DNA from: an uncultured Anaerotruncus sp.
GTDB lineage: Bacteria > Bacillota_A > Clostridia > Oscillospirales > CAG-272
Reading direction: 5' to 3'
Assembly: GCA_958414155.1 (NCBI GenBank)
Contig: CATYWI010000092.1
Location: forward strand, 1 to 5,912
DNA: 5,912 nucleotides
Shown one piece after another: positions 1 through 5,031 of the stretch. The translations under genes were made by a program, and so were the position numbers. How positions within the stretch are numbered: the first letter of the stretch is position 1; each line of letters opens with the position of its first letter. Below the pieces are notes generated by a model. It searched no databases. It saw only the letters and a program-made list of their open reading frames with translations, and was not told where the DNA came from.

Positions 1-59
1 TCGTCTATATCACTTTTCACGGCGCGGCGCAGTGCAATCACTTCGGCTTCAGCCGTCAT
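1..59 (-). CDS. Partial start of a downstream gene, possibly a GNAT acetyltransferase
   Basis: On the minus strand an ATG at 59-57 lies inside the last codons of the HD-domain gene and opens a frame with no stop to the window edge. The 19 visible residues read MTAEAEVIALRRAVKSDID. The segment IALRRAVKSDID resembles the first beta strand and following turn of GNAT N-acetyltransferases (typical start: IRxAxxxDxxxI), but this is pattern recognition on very few residues. The 11-nt overlap with the upstream stop (TGA at 51-49) suggests translational coupling, and a weak GCGGAA lies upstream as a possible ribosome binding site. The gene would be the second of an operon with the HD gene. It could also be a chance open frame. 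Confidence 0.35.
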   Translation of the reverse strand, partial: MTAEAEVIALRRAVKSDID

Positions 60-642
60 AGCGCGCCATATATTCCGCGATATCCGCCTCGCAGGAGCGC
101 ATGGCAAGTATCGTATCGCCGAAGAGCCGGTCAAGCTCCCAGCCAAGGCGATCGGCGCCGGTGCGTATCACCTCACGCGAGCAGCCTGCGGCAAATTTTT
201 TATCCTTGAATTTCTTTTTGAGGCTCGATACCTCCATATCCATGACGCTCCTTGACGGGCGCATGAGCGCTGTCGACCAGATAAGCCCTGTCAGCTCGTC
301 CGCCGCGAAAAGCACCTTTTCCATTTCATGCTCCGGCTCGATATCACAGCATATCTCATAGCCGTGCGAGCAGACGGCGTGTATCATATCCTCGCCGACA
401 CCGCCGGCGGCAAGCAATTCGGGCGCTTTTTTGCAATGCTCGTCGGGGTAAAGTTCAAAATCAATGTCGTGCAGAAGCCCGACGATGCCCCAGTAGTCAG
501 CCTCGTCGCCGTATCCGAGTTTTTCGGCATACCGGCGCATAACGCCCTCGACGGTCAGCGCGTGCTGAATGTGAAACGGTTCTTTATTGTATTTGCGGAG
601 AAGCGCAAACGCCTCGTCCCGTGTTATATTGCTTTTTCTCAT
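49..642 (-). CDS. HD-domain metal-dependent phosphohydrolase
   Basis: A 197-residue cytosolic protein of the HD superfamily. The ligand pattern is visible in order: H27 within HIQHALTVEGVM, the paired H58-D59 in GLLHDIDFE, H93 in SHGYE and D115 in AADELTG. This H...HD...D set binds one or two metals and hydrolyses phosphate esters in the superfamily. The fold covers roughly residues 20-120. The remainder (about 125-197) is a charged helical tail with a KKKFKDKKF run and no recognised domain. Length fits stand-alone HD hydrolases of Clostridia often annotated only as 'HDIG/HD domain protein'; the substrate cannot be read from sequence. The start is supported by AAAGGA six bases upstream of the ATG and by a promoter at 681-709. 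The 3' end overlaps the start of another minus-strand gene. Confidence 0.9.
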   Translation of the reverse strand: MRKSNITRDEAFALLRKYNKEPFHIQHALTVEGVMRRYAEKLGYGDEADYWGIVGLLHDIDFELYPDEHCKKAPELLAAGGVGEDMIHAVCSHGYEICCDIEPEHEMEKVLFAADELTGLIWSTALMRPSRSVMDMEVSSLKKKFKDKKFAAGCSREVIRTGADRLGWELDRLFGDTILAMRSCEADIAEYMARYDG

Positions 643-678
643 TTTTGGTCCTTTTTGTTTGCCTGATTATTTCAGAAA

Positions 679-706
679 GAATTATACCACAATACGGGGC
701 AAAAAA
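679..706. repeat. Dispersed repeat, copy A (over the HD promoter)
   Basis: These 28 bases match 3110-3137 at 24 of 28 positions without gaps. All four differences are A/G transitions. Copy A includes the -10 box of the HD-gene promoter. The similarity is longer than two sigma-A promoters would share by consensus alone, so common origin is likely, though the matching stretch is short. Confidence 0.55.
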
Positions 707-709
707 CAA
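681..709 (-). promoter_or_regulatory. Promoter of the HD-domain gene
   Basis: Read on the minus strand, TTGTTT (709-704) is followed after 17 bases by a consensus TATAAT (686-681), about 40 nt before the HD gene start. It is a good match to a housekeeping sigma-A promoter. The same stretch is part of a 28-bp sequence repeated at 3110-3137. Confidence 0.7.
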
Positions 710-845
710 GATAAAAATATCATCAACGCGCGTCATGCCGAGCTATCTCGGACACAAATAAAAAAGTCGCCGGGAATCATTCACGAAATTCTGCGGCGTG
801 GGCAAAATATAAACCAATGGTTGATGAAAACTTTCCCGCAAGCGG
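710..845. other. Intergenic spacer, nothing coding seen
   Basis: This stretch lies between the divergent HD-gene and leader promoters. It has a small hairpin, CCGAG-CTAT-CTCGG (738-751), without a T-tract on either side, so it is not a convincing terminator. I see no supported gene or RNA here. Confidence 0.5.
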
Positions 846-874
846 TTGACAAACGGCGAAAGGAATGCTATACT
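846..874 (+). promoter_or_regulatory. Strong sigma-A-type promoter for the leader/ATPase unit
   Basis: A perfect TTGACA (846-851) is followed after exactly 17 bases by TATACT (869-874). Transcription would begin near 881, giving a leader of about 310 nt before the ATPase start. It is the strongest consensus promoter in the window. Confidence 0.8.
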
Positions 875-886
875 GTTACCGTAACA
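874..886. promoter_or_regulatory. Palindromic operator over the transcription start
   Basis: TGTTACCGTAACA is a perfect inverted repeat with 6-bp arms and one central base. It begins at the last base of the -10 box and covers the expected start site, a classic place for a repressor dimer. The half-site resembles GTTAC/GTAAC sequences seen in TetR- and MerR-type operators, but the bound protein is not identifiable. A related GAACGTAAGGCTTATACT stretch occurs at 967-984. Confidence 0.55.
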
Positions 887-917
887 AAAAATTCAGTCAA
901 AGGAGGCGATCATTAAG

Positions 918-968
918 ATGAAGACCTGTATTTATCGGATGTCGGATGTATCGCCTGCGGTATACTGA
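918..968 (+). CDS. Putative 16-codon leader peptide
   Basis: An ATG at 918 follows a strong AAAGGAGG (899-906), with a slightly long spacing of 11 nt. The frame encodes MKTCIYRMSDVSPAVY and stops at TGA 966-968. It is the first frame on the transcript from the 846-874 promoter and lies just ahead of two terminators. There is no run of one codon, so it is not an obvious amino-acid sensor. Two tandem CGGATGT copies (936-942 and 943-949) in it can pair with the first terminator stem, which suggests a regulatory reading frame. The sequence IYRMSDVS also recalls the first helix of MerR-family regulators, so a truncated merR-like gene is the main alternative. Confidence 0.4.
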   Translation: MKTCIYRMSDVSPAVY

Positions 969-1002
969 ACGTAAGGCTTATACTGTTTTATGCACATCCG
1001 GT
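934..1002 (+). promoter_or_regulatory. Candidate antiterminator helix in the leader
   Basis: Bases 934-942 (ATCGGATGT), inside the 16-codon frame, can form nine pairs with 994-1002 (ACATCCGGT), one of them G-U. The partner is the 5' arm of the first terminator hairpin, so the two structures exclude each other. A second CGGATGT at 943-949 can pair with the same arm over seven bases. A ribosome translating the short frame would cover these copies and let the terminator form. The pairing is directly visible; the regulatory role is inferred. Confidence 0.4.
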
Positions 1003-1019
1003 CCCGGGTGTGTGTTTTT
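991..1019 (+). terminator. Leader terminator hairpin 1
   Basis: CACATCCG (993-1000) pairs with CGGGTGTG (1005-1012) over eight bases with one T-G wobble and a GTCC loop; two further wobble pairs extend it to 991/1014. TTTTT (1015-1019) and then GTTT follow. The shape fits an intrinsic terminator of medium strength located between the short leader frame and the ATPase. Confidence 0.6.
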
Positions 1020-1061
1020 GTTTGTCCCGAACGTTTTTTTGCGGCAAACATGCTTCCTTAT

Positions 1062-1087
1062 GCACCCGTCTGGGTGCTTTTTATTTT
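1062..1087 (+). terminator. Leader terminator hairpin 2
   Basis: GCACCC (1062-1067) pairs perfectly with GGGTGC (1072-1077) around a GTCT loop and is followed by TTTTTATTTT (1078-1087), a textbook intrinsic terminator. Its 5' arm, TGCACCCG (1061-1068), can also pair with the 3' arm of hairpin 1 (CGGGTGTG, 1005-1012). Both hairpins are preceded by TTATGCAC (988-995 and 1058-1065), so they may be duplicates. It lies about 110 nt ahead of the ATPase start. Confidence 0.75.
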
Positions 1088-1111
1088 CACGGGAAGTCAC
1101 CGGAATATAAA
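1084..1111 (+). promoter_or_regulatory. Weak possible second promoter for the ATPase
   Basis: TTTTCA (1084-1089), 16 bases, then TATAAA (1106-1111) lies beyond both terminators. It is a poor match but would explain basal expression if the upstream terminators are efficient. It may be chance AT richness. Confidence 0.2.
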
Positions 1112-1142
1112 AGCCCGGCATACGGAAAGGAGATTTTTTATT

Positions 1143-1235
1143 ATGAACACGAACACGACAACAGCACTTTTTTACAACGAAACGGGAGATGTACATGAAG
1201 AGATTAAAAAACAAATTATTATCCATGGAGTCTGA
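1143..1235 (+). CDS. Putative 30-aa small protein overlapping the ATPase start
   Basis: An ATG at 1143 is preceded by AAAGGAGA with nine bases of spacing, a better ribosome site than that of the ATPase itself. The frame runs 30 codons, begins MNTNTTTALFYNETGDVHEE, ends IIIHGV and stops with TGA at 1233-1235. It overlaps the ATPase start by about 40 nt in another frame. Its stop lies just after an in-frame ATPase Met codon at 1225 (ATGGAGTCTGA), an arrangement that could couple translation. The peptide has an acidic middle, a hydrophobic end and no recognised domain. It could be a regulatory upstream frame, a real small protein, or a remnant. Confidence 0.4.
   Translation: MNTNTTTALFYNETGDVHEEIKKQIIIHGV
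1184..1188 (+). promoter_or_regulatory. Ribosome binding site deciding the ATPase start
   Basis: GGGAG ends six bases before the ATG at 1195 but directly abuts the in-frame ATG at 1189. The spacing favours 1195 as the start codon. Confidence 0.55.
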
Positions 1236-2997
1236 CACGGCAACATACAATGCTATGTATGAGGGGAGTATATACATCCAGGACCCGACGCATCCGTCGA
1301 TAGATCCTTATGTCGATCACTGTCCGATATACTACAATGAAAGCGTCGGATTCGAAATAACCGCAACACACAAGCTGGCGCTCGACAAGCCGACGGTGGT
1401 GATCGGTATTCCCTGCGCCACGCTCGGGATCGCCATCCCCGACAAGTCTGCCGAAAGCGCAGAGGCAGACTTCTGCCTCCGCGCCTTCAAAAAATATATC
1501 GATGAGCTGAACGCCGGGCTGTACAACAGAAGCCGTCCCGATAACGAGAACGGCAAGTACTATACTCGTGCTCCGGGCGGCGAGGTGATACGCAGAAATT
1601 CAGCCTACTTTGAGCTGCGCCCGCAAAAAGATTACACATACGGTTCGGGATCAACTGTTTATCTGTTGTCCGACGGGATCGCCCGTCCGCCGGTCATGTG
1701 TCTGTGCATCCGCATTCAGGTCCAATTGCCCAAAAAGAAGTTGCGGAAATCATTGCGGATGCTGTGTCGGGACCTGCCCGATGCGGTCGATCGGTTTATT
1801 TCGGATATCAATGGTCTGGGGGCGGCTGCGGAGCTTGCAAAAAAGCAATCGGCGATCCGCGCATGGCTGAAAAACAGCGATTATTGCGCTTTTTTGGCGA
1901 ACGGCAGCATCCTTCCCCGCGCCAAGGGGACCGACCTGCCGATGCCGGGCGCAGTTCCGTTCATGTCTGCGCCGGACGACGAGATCGAGGTCTTCGGCGT
2001 GAGGGGCATGGGGATCAGACGGGGCGTTACCGTCATTACGGGCGGCGGATATTCGGGAAAATCCACCTTGCTCGATGCGATATCCGCAGGCATTTATGAC
2101 CACGCCCTCGGCGACGGCCGCGAGCTCTGCATTACGGACGACAGTGCCGTCACCATATCCGCCGAGGACGGACGAAGCGTAAAGCACGTCAATATTTCGC
2201 CGTTTATCAAGTGGCTGCCCGGCGGCGACTCCCGTGATTTCTCCACCGACCATGCCTCCGGCTCGACCTCGCAGGCGGCGAACATAATGGAGGCGGTCGA
2301 ATGCGATGCCAAGCTGTTGCTTATCGACGAGGACAGAAGCGCAACAAACTTTATGATCCGCGACCGCATGATGAAGGAACTGATCGAAAAAGAACCTATC
2401 ACACCCTTCACAGACCGGGTGAACGAACTTTATAAGGCACACGGCGTATCCACCATTCTTGTTATCGGAGGAAGCGGAGAATATCTTTCCGTCGCCGATA
2501 AGGTATATATGATGGAGGACTATCTGATCCGCGATGTGACCGAAAAGTCAAAAGACATATGCAGATCATGTAATGTGACCGCCGTACTGCCCGCTCCCGC
2601 GGATTGGCAGCAATGCAGGACCCTTTATTCCGACCGCTTCACCTCTTATCCGGAGGGCAGCGGCACTGAAAAGCTTGAGGTCTCGGATATGGGATTCATA
2701 ATCATCGGCGACGAGAGGATAGACGTTCGCGGATTTCACGATATCGTTTCTCCGCGTCAGCTCGACACGCTCGGGTTTATGCTGAGATATCTGGAGCTGA
2801 CCAGTGCCGACCGAAGGATCGATATCGAAAAAAATATAAACGATATGTATAAGCGTATCGATGAGGAAGGCATCGACTTTCTCTATTCGACCTTCTTTAC
2901 GACATGTAAAAGATTTCTCGACCTGCCGCGCAAGCAGGAGCTGAAGGCGCTGATAAACCGTATGCGAAGAATCAATATGGTAAAAAGCACACCGTAG
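1195..2997 (+). CDS. ABC-class P-loop ATPase of the COG3044/PF09818 type
   Basis: A 600-residue soluble ATPase with no signal peptide or membrane segment. The ATPase core shows Walker A GGGYSGKST (283-291, K289), a signature-like SGSTSQAAN (355-363) and Walker B LLLIDED (374-380, D378 and E379). The usual ABC switch histidine is replaced within VIGGSGEYLSVADKV (423-437), which is characteristic of this 'predicted ATPase of the ABC class' family. The C-terminal part (about 490-598) fits the family: QLDTLGFMLRYLE, then EEGIDFLYS, then LPRKQELKALINRMRRI. Residues 1-250 form the family's N-terminal region but are divergent. The trypanosome relative MRB1590 is an RNA-associated ATPase, which hints at RNA binding; the bacterial role is unknown. 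It is not a transporter ATPase and not ABC-F, since there is one nucleotide-binding domain. The start at 1195 is chosen for GGGAG six bases upstream; 1189 and 1225 are alternatives. It stands alone behind an attenuator-like leader. Confidence 0.88.
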   Translation: MKRLKNKLLSMESDTATYNAMYEGSIYIQDPTHPSIDPYVDHCPIYYNESVGFEITATHKLALDKPTVVIGIPCATLGIAIPDKSAESAEADFCLRAFKKYIDELNAGLYNRSRPDNENGKYYTRAPGGEVIRRNSAYFELRPQKDYTYGSGSTVYLLSDGIARPPVMCLCIRIQVQLPKKKLRKSLRMLCRDLPDAVDRFISDINGLGAAAELAKKQSAIRAWLKNSDYCAFLANGSILPRAKGTDLPMPGAVPFMSAPDDEIEVFGVRGMGIRRGVTVITGGGYSGKSTLLDAISAGIYDHALGDGRELCITDDSAVTISAEDGRSVKHVNISPFIKWLPGGDSRDFSTDHASGSTSQAANIMEAVECDAKLLLIDEDRSATNFMIRDRMMKELIEKEPITPFTDRVNELYKAHGVSTILVIGGSGEYLSVADKVYMMEDYLIRDVTEKSKDICRSCNVTAVLPAPADWQQCRTLYSDRFTSYPEGSGTEKLEVSDMGFIIIGDERIDVRGFHDIVSPRQLDTLGFMLRYLELTSADRRIDIEKNINDMYKRIDEEGIDFLYSTFFTTCKRFLDLPRKQELKALINRMRRINMVKSTP

Positions 2998-3008
2998 ATA
3001 TGAGCGCA

Positions 3009-3070
3009 CCGGTGCCGTCAAGCACCGTGAACATTGCGTCGCCCTCCGCAGCGTGCGTCGAGCTCTCCTC
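3009..3070 (-). pseudogene. Fragment of a cupin gene
   Basis: Bases 3011-3070 align without gaps to 5161-5220, inside the intact cupin gene, with 52 of 60 identical. Translated on the minus strand in the matching frame it reads STHAAEGDAMFTVLDGTG, against STHAAAGDAMVTVLDGTG in the intact protein. This is the first cupin motif. Similarity stops abruptly on both sides: a TGA lies three codons upstream of the matching block, and the sequence after GTG runs into the ATPase 3' end. No start, second cupin motif or complete frame remains. The amino-acid differences suggest it came from a separate paralogue rather than a fresh copy of the neighbour. Confidence 0.8.
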
Positions 3071-3109
3071 TTCTCATTCCGAAAACCTCGTGATAAATAT
3101 ATTACTTTA

Positions 3110-3137
3110 GAATTATGCCACAATGCGAGACAAAAAA
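3110..3137. repeat. Dispersed repeat, copy B (behind the cupin fragment)
   Basis: This is the second copy of the 28-bp sequence at 679-706, with 24 of 28 bases identical. On the minus strand it keeps CATAAT at the position of the TATAAT box but lacks a clear -35 at 17 bases. It lies about 40 bp upstream of the cupin fragment in the same orientation, so it may be the leftover promoter of that lost gene. Confidence 0.55.
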
Positions 3138-3173
3138 TATCTTAGTCTACCGCGCGACCAATTAAGCCGATGC

Positions 3174-3190
3174 GGACGGTTATACTGTCC
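3174..3190. promoter_or_regulatory. Inverted repeat upstream of the membrane-protein operon
   Basis: GGACGGTTATACTGTCC has 7-bp arms with 6 of 7 matching around a TAT centre. It sits just upstream of the -35 box at 3201, a place suited to a regulator. The XRE protein encoded in the operon is a candidate binder, by inference only. Confidence 0.35.
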
Positions 3191-3200
3191 AACACTGCCC

Positions 3201-3229
3201 TTGCTGATCCTTTAAGATTGTGATATAAT
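3201..3229 (+). promoter_or_regulatory. Promoter of the membrane protein/XRE operon
   Basis: TTGCTG (3201-3206), 17 bases, then a perfect TATAAT (3224-3229), about 50 nt before the start at 3279. Further TATAAT hexamers follow at 3229, 3239 and 3244 because of the tandem repeat, so the exact start site may vary. Confidence 0.65.
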
Positions 3230-3251
3230 ATAATCAGATATAATATAATCA
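3222..3251. repeat. Two perfect 15-bp tandem repeats in the promoter
   Basis: GATATAATATAATCA occurs twice in direct succession (3222-3236 and 3237-3251) with no mismatch, followed by AATCA as a partial third unit. Each unit carries two overlapping TATAAT boxes. Such short tandem units can change in number by slippage. Confidence 0.85.
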
Positions 3252-3278
3252 AATCATATGAACGCATGGAGGTGTGGC

Positions 3279-3830
3279 ATGAAAAGAAGCTGCATGAGGA
3301 CCTTTCTTGACATTTTGTCGGCATCGCTGATTACAATTATCTTGTATATTGGTCTTTACTTTATTTGGGGTGCGATTGCCCGGGAATCGCAGAACGAAAA
3401 ACTGTTTCTTTTATTGCTTTCAACAATGACAAGCATCGTTTACGCCGTAATTTTGTTCTGCATAACAAAGGTGAGAAAAGACCGGGGCGAAAAGGAGTTG
3501 CTTGAAGATTACGGTGAAACCCGTGTATATTCGCTGCGCGACGATATACCTACGATGCTGCGTCATGAGCGTATTTGTCTGATCATGCTTGCCGTAGTGA
3601 CCCTCGCCTGTTTTGCCATGAACAAGCTTGATGTTCTCGTATTTCACAAAAAAACCTTTTCCGCCGTTACATTTATATTTTTCCCGCTGTTCCTTTTCAG
3701 CACCTGTTTCAATGCCGAAATTATAGGATACATCATCGGCGCAATATTGACAGAGGCAGCATACATCGTCCTTGTTCTCGCATACAGAAGAAAAAAATAT
3801 ATTCACTGGAAGCATCCGTCGGAGAAATAA
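3279..3830 (+). CDS. Small multi-pass membrane protein of unknown function
   Basis: A 183-residue protein starting MKRSCMRTFLD. The start at 3279 is preferred over the in-frame ATG at 3258 because GGAGG ends six bases before it. Hydrophobic segments lie at about 9-33, 43-65, 98-121, 127-144 and 147-169, giving four or five membrane spans. A charged hydrophilic loop (about 66-97, KVRKDRGEKELLEDYGE) separates the second and third. The C-terminus is basic (YRRKKYIHWKHPSEK) and, by the positive-inside rule, probably cytoplasmic. There is no cleavable signal sequence and no catalytic motif I recognise. The stop is one base before the XRE start, so the two genes are almost certainly co-transcribed and the XRE protein may control this gene or respond to its state. 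Confidence 0.8.
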   Translation: MKRSCMRTFLDILSASLITIILYIGLYFIWGAIARESQNEKLFLLLLSTMTSIVYAVILFCITKVRKDRGEKELLEDYGETRVYSLRDDIPTMLRHERICLIMLAVVTLACFAMNKLDVLVFHKKTFSAVTFIFFPLFLFSTCFNAEIIGYIIGAILTEAAYIVLVLAYRRKKYIHWKHPSEK

Positions 3831-3831
3831 A

Positions 3832-4875
3832 ATGCAGTTCAGCAGCAAATTGAAAGAGTTAAGAGCCAACGCCGGGCTAACGCAGGAAGAGGTCGCCAAA
3901 CGCCTGTACGTATCCTCGCAGACTGTTTCAAAGTGGGAACGCGGGCTTCTCACGCCGGACATCAAGCTTTTACCGCGCATAGCAGTGCTTTATCGTACAT
4001 CTATCGACTCGATATTCAGCATGGAATCCGTGTGGGACGAGGAACACGAAAAAAAGCTGCGTGAGAAAATAAACCTATTCCACGCAACGGGTAAATATGA
4101 GCTTGCCTACGATACCATGCTTGACGAAATAGAGCTTCGTCCCGACAAATTTCAGGATTACTGCAACATTATGCTTTATGTTTTGCAGCGAAAAATGTTT
4201 GACGAAACACATATCCGTCGTATGCTGCAGCTTTCCGAATACGCCAATGAATACTGCAAATGCGATGACATACGCAATGAGATATGCAGGCTGATGCTTC
4301 AGATATGCAGTTTTTCGGACAGTGCCGAAATAAGAAAAAGAGCCGTTGGATATTACAAGAAATTACCGCAGCTAAAGCACAGCCGCGAGGTGTATGCCGG
4401 GTTTGTAATGGAACCCGCCGAATACTCCGCTCAGCTCAGAAAAAACATAACATACACGATCGATCTTGCCGAGTGTGCCATACGCGGACTGATCACCGGA
4501 GATATGACTGACGAAGAAAAACTGTTTTATTTTAAAAAAGCCGCCGCACTGTTTGAAACAATAAACGACGACCGGTATGCAGGCTTTTACGACTTTCCGC
4601 TTATTTGCGACTACTGCGAAATAGCCCGGTTGCTTTTATCGCTCGGAGATCGTGATGAAGCGGATAAGTATGTTAAAAAAATCATTTTCATAATACAACG
4701 GCAAATTGACCCAGAAGAAACGGTTTCGCCGCTCATCGGCAATCCAATTCCGGAAGGACACACGCACCCGCTCACAAAATGTAAAATGCTTTTGAAAAAC
4801 ATGCTCTCATCACCGACGTTCGCCGAATATCGGGAAAAACTGCAACACATTGCAGCCGAGATAGACTCGAAGTGA
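3832..4875 (+). CDS. XRE-family regulator with a C-terminal helical (TPR-like) domain
   Basis: A 347-residue cytosolic protein. Residues 5-62 form an HTH_3/XRE DNA-binding domain: LKELRANAGLTQEEVAKRL then the recognition helix VSSQTVSKWERG (about 28-39), and PDIKLLPRIAVLYRTSIDSIF closes the fold. Residues 70-347 are almost entirely helical with repeated aromatic/leucine patterns (ATGKYELAYDTMLDEIEL, FYFKKAAALFETIND), like the TPR-type tails of XRE sensor regulators. In that general architecture the tail often binds a peptide or partner; the ligand here is unknown. The start at 3832 is supported by GGAG seven bases upstream and by the HTH beginning at residue 5; frame extension further upstream lies inside the membrane-protein gene. 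It is the second gene of the operon and ends ahead of the bidirectional terminator. Confidence 0.88.
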   Translation: MQFSSKLKELRANAGLTQEEVAKRLYVSSQTVSKWERGLLTPDIKLLPRIAVLYRTSIDSIFSMESVWDEEHEKKLREKINLFHATGKYELAYDTMLDEIELRPDKFQDYCNIMLYVLQRKMFDETHIRRMLQLSEYANEYCKCDDIRNEICRLMLQICSFSDSAEIRKRAVGYYKKLPQLKHSREVYAGFVMEPAEYSAQLRKNITYTIDLAECAIRGLITGDMTDEEKLFYFKKAAALFETINDDRYAGFYDFPLICDYCEIARLLLSLGDRDEADKYVKKIIFIIQRQIDPEETVSPLIGNPIPEGHTHPLTKCKMLLKNMLSSPTFAEYREKLQHIAAEIDSK

Positions 4876-4959
4876 GCCGTCGGCAATGATTTTTTGCCAT
4901 CGGGAAAACCGAAAAATATAAAGGCATGGGCAAAAAACTACCAATACAATATCAATAAA

Positions 4960-4995
4960 AGCAAAAATGCCGGTCGAAATCCCGGCATTTTTGCT
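4960..4995. terminator. Bidirectional terminator between convergent operons
   Basis: GCAAAAATGCCGG (4961-4973) and CCGGCATTTTTGC (4982-4994) are perfect 13-bp inverted repeats, 14 bp with the flanking A-T pair, around an 8-base loop. The A-run on one side and T-run on the other let it work both ways, for the XRE operon on the plus strand and the cupin transcript on the minus strand. Confidence 0.88.
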
Positions 4996-5031
4996 GCAGC
5001 ACTCGGGACTATCCTAAGCTTTGTGCTGTTT

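Noticed and set aside
918..968. Amino-acid-sensing leader peptide of the trp/his type
   Set aside because: The 16 codons contain no run of any one amino acid, so classical charged-tRNA sensing is not supported.
978..1277. 99-codon minus-strand frame opposite the leader
   Set aside because: It spans both terminator hairpins, is Lys/Cys-rich without a domain and lacks a ribosome site.
1750..2442. Long minus-strand open frame inside the ATPase gene
   Set aside because: It lies opposite a gene with clear Walker A and B motifs, has no RBS and shows no domain; it is an antisense shadow.
3011..3027. GGTGC/GCACC hairpin after the ATPase as its terminator
   Set aside because: No T-tract follows, and the same bases occur within the intact cupin coding sequence, so it is coding-derived.
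2566..3123. 185-codon minus-strand frame covering the ATPase 3' end and the cupin fragment
   Set aside because: Its frame is not the cupin frame in the matching block, and most of it is antisense to conserved ATPase sequence.
3420..3980. 186-codon minus-strand frame across the membrane protein and XRE start
   Set aside because: Antisense to two well-supported genes and Cys-rich low-complexity translation; no RBS.
4880..4897. GGCAA...TTGCC hairpin after the XRE gene as a terminator
   Set aside because: The T-run is in the loop and not after the stem; the hairpin at 4960-4995 is far better.
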